Assembly (NCBI GenBank): GCA_004195715.1
Contig: PSPX01000009.1
Span: forward strand, 50,592 to 89,083
Reading direction: 5' to 3'
Source: Methanobacteriota archaeon
GTDB taxonomy: Archaea; Thermoplasmatota; Poseidoniia; Poseidoniales; Thalassarchaeaceae
Length of the DNA: 38,492 nucleotides
Positions 8,836-16,495 of this stretch are shown piece after piece. A program made the position numbers and the translations under genes. Below the pieces are notes generated by a model. It ran no database searches. It saw only the letters and a list, made by a program, of their open reading frames with translations, and was not told the origin of the DNA. How positions within the stretch are numbered: position 1 is the stretch's first letter; the number at the start of each line of letters is the position of its first letter.

Positions 8836-9434
8836 TCGAGTGAGATGCGCTCGGCCCTAGGGCCGAATCTGAACACCACGACTAGGGCTGCTATGCCCAC
8901 GAGGAGTAGTACGGCTGAAAGGATTGGATTGAGGACCGTGGCCGAGTCAGAGGGCAGCCAAACCGGCATGATATCGAATATCGATTCACCGCGGACCAAC
9001 TTGCCACCAATCGACGAAGCCATGGTGGTCATCAACATCGCTATGGCCGCTGTGGCCCCTTGAAGTGCGCTAAGCGAGCGGTGTTGCCAGACCCCTGGCC
9101 CTAGGCGTATCCTGCCTATGACGAACGAGGCCCAGAACCCAAAGGCCAGACCGGTGTACACGAACTTGTTGTAGAGCAGGGCGTTATTGACAACGTTGTC
9201 TGCTGCGAAGGAACCGCTTAATGCTGCGATGGGCATGAACACAAGACCTAGCAAGGCTCCGGCGATGGAGGCCTTGTCCATCGTAACCATAACTCGCTCA
9301 GATGACAGTCTTCCACCGGCAATATTCGGGAAGATTGTGGCTATTGCGCATCCCACTGCGCAAAGTGTGGCCAACACCATCGATCCCACGACCACCTCTG
9401 CCATCGCGGCGTGGAACGTCGCTGCGCCGAACAT
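8832..9434 (-). CDS. Five-helix membrane protein, third gene of the haem-motif unit
   Basis: About five hydrophobic helices can be read in 200 residues: AAMAEVVVGSMVLATLCAVG, ASIAGALLGLVFMPIAALSG, FVYTGLAFGFWASFVIG, ALQGATAAIAMLMTTMAS and ILSAVLLLVGIAALVVVF. Histidines near both ends of the helix bundle (TFHAAMAE at residue 8 and VWQHRS) resemble the placement in small haem-b or DUF2231-type membrane proteins, but I cannot assign a family. It starts in a TAATG overlap with the stop of the upstream exported protein, so the two are almost certainly made together. Likely role: membrane partner of the two exported proteins. Function unknown. Confidence 0.65.
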   Translation of the reverse strand: MFGAATFHAAMAEVVVGSMVLATLCAVGCAIATIFPNIAGGRLSSERVMVTMDKASIAGALLGLVFMPIAALSGSFAADNVVNNALLYNKFVYTGLAFGFWASFVIGRIRLGPGVWQHRSLSALQGATAAIAMLMTTMASSIGGKLVRGESIFDIMPVWLPSDSATVLNPILSAVLLLVGIAALVVVFRFGPRAERISLD

Positions 9435-10549
9435 TACTCACCACCTTCCGGCGGATTGTTTGGGTCTGCCACCCACTCCTCTTCAACTGGGTCCCACAAC
9501 CATCCAGGATTCTCCTCGGACGGGACCAGTCTCGACCAGTAGTCGTCCGCAAGCTCTAGTCCCGGAGGCTCAGGCGGCGTCTCGACTGCTTCGACCTCTT
9601 CGGTGTAATCGAGTTCGGGGCGCCCCTCCCAAGGGGAGAGTCTAGCCTGCAGCGAGAGCAGGAATGCCATGACGAGTAGTCCGAAAGCGAGGGCTTGCAT
9701 TCTCGCACCCCATATCTCACCATCGAAAGCGGCCGGCTCAGTGGCCACGGTCAACCACGGCTGAACTATCGAGAAGTCCCCGTTGGACGTGGTGACCTGA
9801 TACTGAATCCGAGTGTCACCAATGGTTGCCGGGAGCATCACATGCCACTCGTCGTCCTCGCCTGTGACCTCAGCGTCGTGTGGCATCCATTCTCCTTCTA
9901 GCATCCACTGGACCGACACTGATGTTGTGTTCCGCGACCTAACCACAGTCGGCGAGTCGTCGCCGGTCACTCTGGTTTCGGGGGTCCAGTCGAAAGCGAA
10001 GCCGGGCAGGTTCTCTGGCACGGGCTGGACATCCACCACGTATCCGCGAGTGAGTGCCGAATAGGCCCAATTATTGCTGTTAGGGTTGGAGCCATGGTGA
10101 ATCTCTGTTAAGAGGGTCTGGATGCCGGGCTGTTCGGGGGCCAGCATCACCCAAGTCAACGTCACAGAGCCACTGGGTGGAACAACGACCTCGACATAGT
10201 TGCGAGTGCCTCCGTTGGGGTCCTGCAAGATATTCCAACCGCGGTCCTCGGGATGATCGTCGTTGCCGCTGGCCGAACTCAGCAGGAACACTCCAAGCAG
10301 ACGGTTGCCTGACAAGCTCATCCCACTGGCCGTTACATGTACCGCCGTTGCAGTGCCCGAAAATGTGAGAGGGTCGACTGATATTGTCACGACTCCGTCG
10401 GACGGACTGCTGAGTGCCGGATCGCCATGGCACGAGCCTCCGCAGGTGTAGTCGCGGTTGGCATCGCCCTCACCGCCGGGGTTTGCCACGCTGGAACTGG
10501 TGGCGAACAGCAGTGCGATGACGATTAACACAGCGGCTCGGGAGCGCAT
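9434..10549 (-). CDS. Exported, C-terminally anchored protein with CX3CH haem-like motif
   Basis: A 371-residue exported protein. It has a signal peptide (residues ~1-22, VLIVIALLFATSSSVA), then TCGGSCHGD at residues 35-43. The C36...C40-H41 arrangement looks like a cytochrome-c haem site with one extra spacer residue. A beta-rich ~150-residue domain follows, resembling the choice-of-anchor V/Reeler-like exported domains that often carry a CXXCH site, then a second beta domain (YQVTTSNGDFSIVQPWL). Near residue 285 is a membrane helix (QALAFGLLVMAFLLSLQA) followed by a Pro/Glu-rich cytoplasmic tail. Start and stop are both in TAATG overlaps with its neighbours. The domain relation is my recognition, not a search result. 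A disulfide-only role is the main alternative. Confidence 0.6.
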   Translation of the reverse strand: MRSRAAVLIVIALLFATSSSVANPGGEGDANRDYTCGGSCHGDPALSSPSDGVVTISVDPLTFSGTATAVHVTASGMSLSGNRLLGVFLLSSASGNDDHPEDRGWNILQDPNGGTRNYVEVVVPPSGSVTLTWVMLAPEQPGIQTLLTEIHHGSNPNSNNWAYSALTRGYVVDVQPVPENLPGFAFDWTPETRVTGDDSPTVVRSRNTTSVSVQWMLEGEWMPHDAEVTGEDDEWHVMLPATIGDTRIQYQVTTSNGDFSIVQPWLTVATEPAAFDGEIWGARMQALAFGLLVMAFLLSLQARLSPWEGRPELDYTEEVEAVETPPEPPGLELADDYWSRLVPSEENPGWLWDPVEEEWVADPNNPPEGGE

Positions 10550-13185
10550 TATGTCGACCTCCTGCGGCTCTCTACCAGTGTGATTCCAATAGCCGCTGCG
10601 CCCAGAATCAACAGCAGCGCGGCAATCGGCAGAGCGAGAAATTTGGGTGATCCGGTAGGATCTGTATCGACTGATTCAGCGGCGGACGTGGCATCGACGC
10701 TGACCATGTTCGCGCCTGAAATCCAAACAACCTCATGTCCGTCGACCACCGTCGTCACAGCATAATAGAGTACTGTTGCAGCGGGAACTGTTCCGCTCCA
10801 AGAGGTGTCGCTGGTAACTCCAATGGGAATCATATCGAGCGGTACAGGGTCCCCCCATGCTGGCACGGCGTCGAGCGCTGTCAGCCCGACCACGGTTGTT
10901 ATTGGGCTAGTAGAACTGTAGACTTGGTACTCCGAAGAAGCTCCGTTCCACGCGAGTATGACGGTCGAGCCATCAAGAGAACCTGAGAGTTCTGAAACCG
11001 AGTTGACCGAGCCCAGAACCACCTCGTTCTCCAGTGTGTCGGAATCGCCCATATCATCTATCACAGTCAGTGCGATCGTGTGTACTCCTCCGGGCAGAAG
11101 CACGTCTATTACCGGCCCGGACAGACTGACTCCGTTGACAACCCAGAACCAAGTCACCACCTCTCCGTCTGGATCACTAGAGGCAGTTCCGTTGAAGCTC
11201 ATCATCGCGCCCGGCACGAGCGTTTCGGGAGATGATGACCACCAGGCAGAGGGAGGGAGGTTGGCGATTGTTATCTCCTTGGAGGAGGACGTGGAAAGAC
11301 CCCATGGGTCGTTTGCAAACACGGTGACGTTCCAGATCTGACCTGGCTCAAGCCTCGACGAGGGGACTGCTGATTGACCATCTAGGTCGGGCACATGGAA
11401 GCCGTTCCTTGACCACTGGTAATCGAACAGTACTATTTCCTCGTCGGGATCCTCAGAAGTGGCCTGAGTCATTAGGTCGTGAACGGAGTCAGGCACACCG
11501 AGTTCGGACGATCCGAAATCTCCTCCCAACATTATCTCGGGCGCGCCGGGAGGAGCGTTCTGTATATTGCGGGAATTCGTCTTCATCGATGACCCAAGGC
11601 CCTCTCCATCACCAGGGATGACCTGTACCGACCAGTGCTGGTCCCGAATGGTCTCAGAGGCAAGGACCGTTACCATGTTATCGTAGTCATTGACCCACTC
11701 GCCGTTGACCCACCAGCGGATTTCGCTGTTCGACTCTGCGTCACCGTCGATATCACTCTGCTCCCATGATACTGTCAGATTCATCGTGGTGATCAGATCT
11801 CCCTCGGGGAGCATCGAAATTGAAGTCACCACAGGCGGCGTATTCTGTATAACCACCGTGCTAGTAGTCACCCATTCGGACCATATCAGTCCGTCGGAGA
11901 CCCTGACCTCAGCGAGCCAAGACTCGCCTTTCGAAGTGGCTTCGGGCGGAACCCAGTTCAAGTCGTTGTAAGCAGAAATCTGGGTCCCGTCCCTGAGCCA
12001 TCTAATCTCAGTCGCTTCCTTGGGGTCTCCATCGGGGTCGCTGTACCCCACGACGACCTGCAGGGCATCGGTGGTCACGGCGTTGCTCGAGGGTGTGATG
12101 TATGCTGTAACCGAAGGTTGCAGATTCGAAGAGCCGATGACTAACATAGGTGTCCAGACGGTGTCACCGTAATCGGTCCCGTCATGCGGCTTCACCGAGG
12201 CCTGCCACTCGTCCCCTGACCTCGTCCACAGGCTCGATACGGAGGTCGAGCCATCCAGTTCCAGCATCAGCCCACCATCGAGGTACCACTGGATGACAGT
12301 GTTCTGTTGGGGGTTGCCATCGAGATCGAAGTACTCGTAGTCGATACTGAGGTCGTCATTGTCGAGGGGGTCTGTTGGAGATAGTTCGAGATCTCTCGCA
12401 ACCGGCAATGTGTTGCCAATGGTCACTGGGTCGAGCATTACAGGCTCGCCGTCTTGGTTTACGTCAGAGGGAGTCAGCTCGACCTGCCATTGCTGCCCCC
12501 TTCCTATCCAACTGTTTGGCACATCCGTCAGATCGTCTATCGATGAGACTCTGAGTCCGTCCCGCCACCACTTGATCAGCGTGCCTTGCTCGGAGTCTCC
12601 GTCGGCGTCGTGGTAGTCGTAAGAGACTCCGAGTCCAGTGCCCTTGGTTGGGCTGGTCGGGACGTAGGTGACGTTGGAGGCCACCGGTGGAGTTTCGCCG
12701 CCACCGGCCTCGCCCAGAGTCCACGCCCCATGGCCCCATGTGTCACCCGAGTTCTGGCCGTTGCCGTTGGCGTAAAGTACGGCGACGGTGAAATCAACGT
12801 CGCCGGTGCCTGCAGCTGGGGCGATCCAGTCTGCGGTCCACGAGCGGGCGGCATCGCTGCTGTGGGTCAGCTCGCCGTTCGAGAGTTGCACGTATGCACC
12901 CAAGTTCGTCCAACTCCCCGCGCTCACGTCGAAGTTGAATCCTCCGTCGCCGGAGACATGGGGGCCGCCGTCCCATTGTAGGGAGTAGGTCGCACTTGGG
13001 GTGTAGCCACCCGCGCCGAAGGGGAGTCCGTTTATGGACGCAGAAAGACTCCCCGAATTCGAATGACAGGTGCAGCCGCTGACCGATCTGCCTGTCATCC
13101 CGGTAGACTGAGAATAAGCGGATTGCGAGAGCGACACGAGGAATAGCAGGACCAACAGCATAGCGAGACGTCGGCTGCGCTCCAT
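10549..13185 (-). CDS. Large surface protein: CXCH motif, tandem Ig-like repeats, PKD and FN3-like domains
   Basis: An 878-residue surface protein. It has a signal peptide (MLLVLLFLVSLSQSAYS), then GCTCHSNSG with C38 and C40-H41, followed by a Reeler/choice-of-anchor-V-like domain (GLPFGAGGYTPSATYSLQW). After this come about five ~90-residue repeats sharing a DxDGD...IRWxxDG...W pattern (for example YSDPDGDPKEATEIRWLRDG), a PKD domain (FNGTASSDPDGEVVTWFWVV), an FN3-like module and a C-terminal membrane helix (FLALPIAALLLILGAAAIGI) with an RRR end. The repeats resemble calcium-binding cadherin/PKD-type modules. I chose the ATG at 13185 over the GTG at 13194. It heads a three-gene unit and its stop overlaps the next start (TAATG). 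Likely a cell-surface stalk with a redox or haem head; the function is inferred. Confidence 0.68.
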   Translation of the reverse strand: MERSRRLAMLLVLLFLVSLSQSAYSQSTGMTGRSVSGCTCHSNSGSLSASINGLPFGAGGYTPSATYSLQWDGGPHVSGDGGFNFDVSAGSWTNLGAYVQLSNGELTHSSDAARSWTADWIAPAAGTGDVDFTVAVLYANGNGQNSGDTWGHGAWTLGEAGGGETPPVASNVTYVPTSPTKGTGLGVSYDYHDADGDSEQGTLIKWWRDGLRVSSIDDLTDVPNSWIGRGQQWQVELTPSDVNQDGEPVMLDPVTIGNTLPVARDLELSPTDPLDNDDLSIDYEYFDLDGNPQQNTVIQWYLDGGLMLELDGSTSVSSLWTRSGDEWQASVKPHDGTDYGDTVWTPMLVIGSSNLQPSVTAYITPSSNAVTTDALQVVVGYSDPDGDPKEATEIRWLRDGTQISAYNDLNWVPPEATSKGESWLAEVRVSDGLIWSEWVTTSTVVIQNTPPVVTSISMLPEGDLITTMNLTVSWEQSDIDGDAESNSEIRWWVNGEWVNDYDNMVTVLASETIRDQHWSVQVIPGDGEGLGSSMKTNSRNIQNAPPGAPEIMLGGDFGSSELGVPDSVHDLMTQATSEDPDEEIVLFDYQWSRNGFHVPDLDGQSAVPSSRLEPGQIWNVTVFANDPWGLSTSSSKEITIANLPPSAWWSSSPETLVPGAMMSFNGTASSDPDGEVVTWFWVVNGVSLSGPVIDVLLPGGVHTIALTVIDDMGDSDTLENEVVLGSVNSVSELSGSLDGSTVILAWNGASSEYQVYSSTSPITTVVGLTALDAVPAWGDPVPLDMIPIGVTSDTSWSGTVPAATVLYYAVTTVVDGHEVVWISGANMVSVDATSAAESVDTDPTGSPKFLALPIAALLLILGAAAIGITLVESRRRST

Positions 13186-13224
13186 ACCCTGCACAGGTTG
13201 GCCCGGCTGAATAAGTTCGCGGCG

Positions 13225-13245
13225 AGCGGAATTTTGCTTTCCGCT
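13225..13245. promoter_or_regulatory. Inverted repeat in the divergent promoter of the surface operon and the beta-oxidation gene
   Basis: AGCGGAA and TTCCGCT are perfect 7-base arms around the T-rich spacer TTTTGCT. The site lies in the 92-base divergent gap, about 40 bases from the start on the minus strand and 33 from that on the plus strand. A regulator bound here could control both genes. A hairpin without function is the alternative. Confidence 0.4.
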
Positions 13246-13277
13246 GCATTGATGGATGAAAGGCAGGTGGCCGGAGC

Positions 13278-15338
13278 ATGCGCACTGTGGAGAGCATAGC
13301 GATAATCGGGGCGGGAAACATGGGCTCCGGAATCGCTCAGAAGAGCGCGCAGGAGCACTTCGAGGTCCAGATGGTCGACCGCGAGCAGCAGTGGGTCGAC
13401 AGAGGCCAACAGATAATCTCAGACTTCCTCGATGAGGCAGTGGATAGGAGAATCTTCTCGCCAGCCCAAATCGAGGGTATCAGGAGTCGTATCACGGGAG
13501 TTACCGGGACTGAAAATGTCGCGTCTGACACCGACTTAGTCATTGAAGCGGTATTCGAGGACTTCGACATCAAGACCGAAGTATTTGGCATCCTAGACGA
13601 GGTCTGCGACGATCACACCATCCTAGCCAGTAACACCTCATCGCTCTCCGTCAACGACCTAGCCGAAGCTGTCGGCAGGCCGGATCGTTTCGTCGGACTG
13701 CACTTCTTCTACCACCCGGCCAAGAACAGGCTGATTGAGGTCATCCCCGCCAAGACCACTTCGTCAGAGACTCTGGCCGCAGTGGAGCAGTATTGCAAGA
13801 CCATGGGCAAAGTCGTCATCGTCTGCAAGGACAAACCAGGCTTTGTCGTCAACCGCTTCTTCGTGCCTTGGCTGAACGAGGCCTGCAGATTGCTGGAGGA
13901 GGACGTTGGCTCGACTGCCCAGATTGATGCAGTGGCACGCGACGCATTTCGAATCGGCCTAGGGCCGTTCGCGCTGATGAACCTGACAGGATCTCCGATT
14001 GCACTGCACTCCACCGACTACCTAGCTGCGCAGCTAGACACGCCGCGCTACTTGGCCACTCAGAGCCTGCGCGACCTCGTTGTAGAAGGTAGGACATGGG
14101 AGATTGGAGAAGATGAGGGGTGCAGCGACGAGTCTGCAGTGGTTATCCGCGAGCGTTTACTCGGACAGGTCTTCGCCGTATCATCCCAGATAGTGGACGA
14201 AGGTATCTGCTCGATGGAGGACGTTGACCGAGGCGCCAAGGTCGGTCTGCGCTGGGCACGTGGACCATTCGAGCTCGCCAACCACATAGGCGTGGGCGAG
14301 GCTGTGCGTATGGCATCTGCATACGCTGCAGATGCGGAGTTGAATCTGCCTGACTGGTTCACTGACAGGAAGGAGTCGTTCGAGTTCTCATACATCGATG
14401 TCGGAGTCGAAGACGACATCGCCACGGTGCGCATAAACAGGCCAGAGGCGATGAATGCGCTGAATGTCATCTTGGTATCACAACTAGGGGAAGCATTGGA
14501 TGGGCTGAACGCCCGTGATGATGTCACAACGATTGTATTGGAAGGAGCAGGCAAGGCCTTCGTCGCCGGTGCGGACGTGAAGTTCTTCGTTGACAAGATT
14601 CGTGCCGACGCGATTCAGGACATCTACGACTTCACCGCGCATGGTCACGCGGTTCTGGACAAGCTGGAGAACAGTCAGAAGACTACGATTGCACTGACTA
14701 CCGGACTGGCGCTTGGCGGCGGGCTTGAGTTGGCTCTAGCATGCGACTACAGGGTCGGCACCCGCCGCACTCAATTCAGGTTCCCCGAAACCGGTATCGG
14801 GATTTACCCCGGGCTCGGGGGCACTCAGAGGACCCCGCGTATCTGTGGTCTCGAGTGTGCTCGCTACGCAGTGCTCGCGGGCAATTTCCTCGATGCGTCA
14901 ACCGCTGAGGCATTCGGTTTGCTGACCCATCTGGTCGAGCCCTCGCAAGTCGAAGCCACCGTGGCTTCGATAGCATCTGCAGGCAAGCCCGAGAACAAGT
15001 ACCCCGGTCATCCACCTTCTTTTGAGAATCCCACGGTCGCCTTTGCGACTTCGTTCTACTCGGACAGAAACATGTCTTCGCTGATGGCTGGAGAGGCCCC
15101 GGTTGGCTTCGACGTCGCGGATAAGGTAGTCTCTAGGCAGCTCAAGTCACTATCCCGGGCAGCACCAATCGCACTATCGATGGCTAACGATTTACTCGAC
15201 GCGGCTACTGTCTCGGATCTCAAGGCGGGCCTAGAGCGCGAACTCGAGGGATTGGAAGGGATTTTTGGGACATCCGACGCGCTGGAAGGATTAGCAGCGC
15301 TCATCGAAGGTCGTAGACCCAACTACACCAATGAATGA
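13278..15338 (+). CDS. 3-hydroxyacyl-CoA dehydrogenase / enoyl-CoA hydratase fusion
   Basis: This bifunctional beta-oxidation enzyme hydrates enoyl-CoA and oxidises the 3-hydroxyacyl-CoA with NAD. The dehydrogenase comes first: Rossmann motif IAIIGAGNMGSGIAQKSAQE at residues ~6-25, LVIEAVFEDFDIKTEVF, ILASNTSSLSV and GFVVNRFFVPWLNEACRLL. A crotonase domain starts near residue 372 (IATVRINRPEAMNALN), has the oxyanion-hole segment GKAFVAGADVKFFVD, and keeps both catalytic glutamates (GGGLELALACDYR and FPETGIGIYPGLGGTQR). This order is the reverse of E. coli FadB and is common in archaea. The usual FNPxHxMxLVEV segment reads FFYHPAKNRLIEVI, so the catalytic histidine lies elsewhere or is shifted. 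It fits a fatty-acid-degrading heterotroph. Confidence 0.92.
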   Translation: MRTVESIAIIGAGNMGSGIAQKSAQEHFEVQMVDREQQWVDRGQQIISDFLDEAVDRRIFSPAQIEGIRSRITGVTGTENVASDTDLVIEAVFEDFDIKTEVFGILDEVCDDHTILASNTSSLSVNDLAEAVGRPDRFVGLHFFYHPAKNRLIEVIPAKTTSSETLAAVEQYCKTMGKVVIVCKDKPGFVVNRFFVPWLNEACRLLEEDVGSTAQIDAVARDAFRIGLGPFALMNLTGSPIALHSTDYLAAQLDTPRYLATQSLRDLVVEGRTWEIGEDEGCSDESAVVIRERLLGQVFAVSSQIVDEGICSMEDVDRGAKVGLRWARGPFELANHIGVGEAVRMASAYAADAELNLPDWFTDRKESFEFSYIDVGVEDDIATVRINRPEAMNALNVILVSQLGEALDGLNARDDVTTIVLEGAGKAFVAGADVKFFVDKIRADAIQDIYDFTAHGHAVLDKLENSQKTTIALTTGLALGGGLELALACDYRVGTRRTQFRFPETGIGIYPGLGGTQRTPRICGLECARYAVLAGNFLDASTAEAFGLLTHLVEPSQVEATVASIASAGKPENKYPGHPPSFENPTVAFATSFYSDRNMSSLMAGEAPVGFDVADKVVSRQLKSLSRAAPIALSMANDLLDAATVSDLKAGLERELEGLEGIFGTSDALEGLAALIEGRRPNYTNE

Positions 15339-15681
15339 GAACTCTGAATACGGGAGGCTCGGTTGGACTGTCATGGCATACGGATGTCCGCGTTGTGGTT
15401 GGGTTGGCGACGACCCGATGGAAGCACGGAGCGTAGAAAACAATCCTGTAGCATATGGCGGCCATGCACAGGGACAGGGTGGAGGCGGTCCAAACCCCGG
15501 TTTCGTAGTGATGGAGAAGAAGCGAGTCACGAAGATTTACTGCCCTAACTGCCACAGGTCTCTACCTAAGTCTCAGCAGCCGAGAGTTGGAATGACTTCG
15601 GGGCAATCTGAACAGAGCTTGGGAAGGATGTTGACCTTCCTAATGATAATTGCTGTAGTCGGATATGTCGTGTTTACCTGA
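15331..15681 (+). CDS. Small zinc-ribbon protein with C-terminal membrane anchor
   Basis: Not a named family. The 116 residues contain YGCPRCGWVGDD and, 60 residues later, IYCPNCHRSLPKSQQ, which together form a four-cysteine zinc ribbon separated by a Gly-rich loop. The C terminus is a single helix (MLTFLMIIAVVGYVVF), so the ribbon is probably cytoplasmic and tail-anchored. The ATG at 15331 overlaps the last 8 bases of the upstream fusion gene and suggests co-expression; the ATG at 15373 (MAYGCPRC) is a possible later start. The role is unknown; protein-binding adaptors of this shape are common in these archaea. Confidence 0.65.
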   Translation: MNENSEYGRLGWTVMAYGCPRCGWVGDDPMEARSVENNPVAYGGHAQGQGGGGPNPGFVVMEKKRVTKIYCPNCHRSLPKSQQPRVGMTSGQSEQSLGRMLTFLMIIAVVGYVVFT

Positions 15682-15682
15682 C

Positions 15683-15838
15683 CTACATCTGGTCCTTCGA
15701 CGATTGAATCCAAGCAGGTGCCCGGTAGTTCGCAATCTCAGCGTAGAGCACTGCCCTCAGACTAATCCTCGGCACCTCAATCATTGCATCGCAATCGCCT
15801 ATCGTCTCATCCAACCAGTTCTCCAATAATTTGTCCAT
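15683..15838 (-). CDS. Small 51-residue protein with strong ribosome binding site
   Basis: Not recognised. The ORF track begins at 15874, but ATG 15838 is preceded by a perfect AGGAGG (minus strand, 15846-15851) with a 7-base spacing, and a TATA-like element lies further up. This is the best evidence that the gene is real. The product starts MDKLLENWLDETIGDCDAMI and is acidic at the N terminus, with no membrane helix. It ends one base from the stop of the convergent zinc-ribbon gene and is divergent from an HxlR-type regulator, so it may be that regulator's target or partner. Confidence 0.5.
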   Translation of the reverse strand: MDKLLENWLDETIGDCDAMIEVPRISLRAVLYAEIANYRAPAWIQSSKDQM

Positions 15839-15889
15839 GTGGTTTCCTCCTGCTACTTGGTGCAGTTTACGCACTAATCATCCAATTCC

Positions 15890-15897
15890 TGTATATC
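15890..15897 (-). promoter_or_regulatory. TATA-like element for the 51-residue protein
   Basis: GATATACA on the minus strand lies about 55 bases before ATG 15838. With the usual 25-27 bases to the transcription start, this gives a leader of about 28 bases containing the AGGAGG. Support is positional only. Confidence 0.4.
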
Positions 15898-15931
15898 AAC
15901 CAAGAAGTATTCACGATTACACTGAGGTGCA

Positions 15932-15939
15932 TTTTATAC
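15932..15939 (+). promoter_or_regulatory. TATA box of the HxlR-type regulator
   Basis: TTTTATAC lies 31-38 bases before ATG 15970 in otherwise mixed sequence. This matches the archaeal TATA consensus (TTTATA core) and predicts a leader of only a few bases. It also supports the choice of 15970 over the ORF-track start at 15784. Confidence 0.6.
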
Positions 15940-15969
15940 ACTAGATGGTTTCTGCACAACCTGTTACCA

Positions 15970-16425
15970 ATGTCACGTGGTCCTTTACGAATCTCCTCCC
16001 CAGACCTCAAGATGATTCGTAAGGCGATCATCGAAGTGGAGGAAAGTGGCGCGATGATTCGCAGGTCGTTCGGGAAATACAACGATGATGATTTCAATAT
16101 TGGTTGGGAGGTTGATGCTGCCGTAGATGCGTTCTCGATCTTCAGTTCGAAGTGGACCATTGAGATCCTAGCGACTCTGTACATCGCTGGCGACCGTCGT
16201 TTCAACGAGATGAGGAAACTTCTGCACGGTATCAGCAGCAGGACCCTCTCAGACAAGTTGACCACCTGCGTTCAGAACGGACTTGTGGACAGAGTGGTCG
16301 ATGACGGACCGCCAATCCGAGTCATCTACCGCCTCACCGAACATGGTCGAGAGGCTGGAAGGCTGCTAAGTCCACTGGTGGCTTACATGAAACTGTATCA
16401 GGGTAAGGTCGTCGGACCCAAGTGA
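15970..16425 (+). CDS. HxlR-family winged-helix transcription regulator
   Basis: A DNA-binding regulator of the HxlR/MarR-like class, which usually senses redox or aldehyde stress. The core reads FSSKWTIEILATLYIAGDRRF, then FNEMRKLLHGISSRTLSDKL (recognition helix) and LVDRVVDDGPPIRVIYRLTEHGREA (wing and following helix), all at the family's usual spacing. The ORF track extends 62 residues upstream, through hydrophobic sequence that overlaps the promoter and the divergent gene; MSRGPLRISS at 15970 is the likely start and has a good TATA box. HxlR proteins normally have a redox cysteine near the N terminus; here the only cysteine is in the domain itself (TTCVQNG), so the sensing mode may differ. 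Its likely target is the divergent small gene. Confidence 0.82.
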   Translation: MSRGPLRISSPDLKMIRKAIIEVEESGAMIRRSFGKYNDDDFNIGWEVDAAVDAFSIFSSKWTIEILATLYIAGDRRFNEMRKLLHGISSRTLSDKLTTCVQNGLVDRVVDDGPPIRVIYRLTEHGREAGRLLSPLVAYMKLYQGKVVGPK

Positions 16426-16427
16426 GT

Positions 16428-16446
16428 GGGCATACCGAGCATGCCC
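16428..16446. repeat. Inverted repeat after the HxlR gene
   Basis: GGGCAT and ATGCCC are perfect 6-base arms with a 7-base loop, starting two bases after the HxlR stop. It could fold as a 3'-end hairpin, but no T-tract follows, so it is not a convincing terminator. It may instead be an operator upstream of the next regulator gene. Confidence 0.35.
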
Positions 16447-16495
16447 TGCACAACCAACCGTATGCTTCAAAGGTCGTACGACGACGAAAGGTATC

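Noticed and set aside
10549-13185. Direct DNA repeats in the surface protein gene
   Set aside because: The repeats are visible at protein level only; DNA identity between units is low, so no recent duplication is claimed.
14060-14596. 178-residue ORF antisense to the beta-oxidation fusion gene
   Set aside because: It is the reverse frame of a strongly conserved coding region; Ser/Arg-rich composition and no recognisable motif.
15784-15969. Upstream 62 residues of the HxlR ORF
   Set aside because: It reads through the TATA box and the divergent small gene; the family begins after MSRGPLRISS.
16428-16446. Intrinsic terminator for the HxlR gene
   Set aside because: There is a hairpin but no T-tract after it, so I list it only as an inverted repeat.
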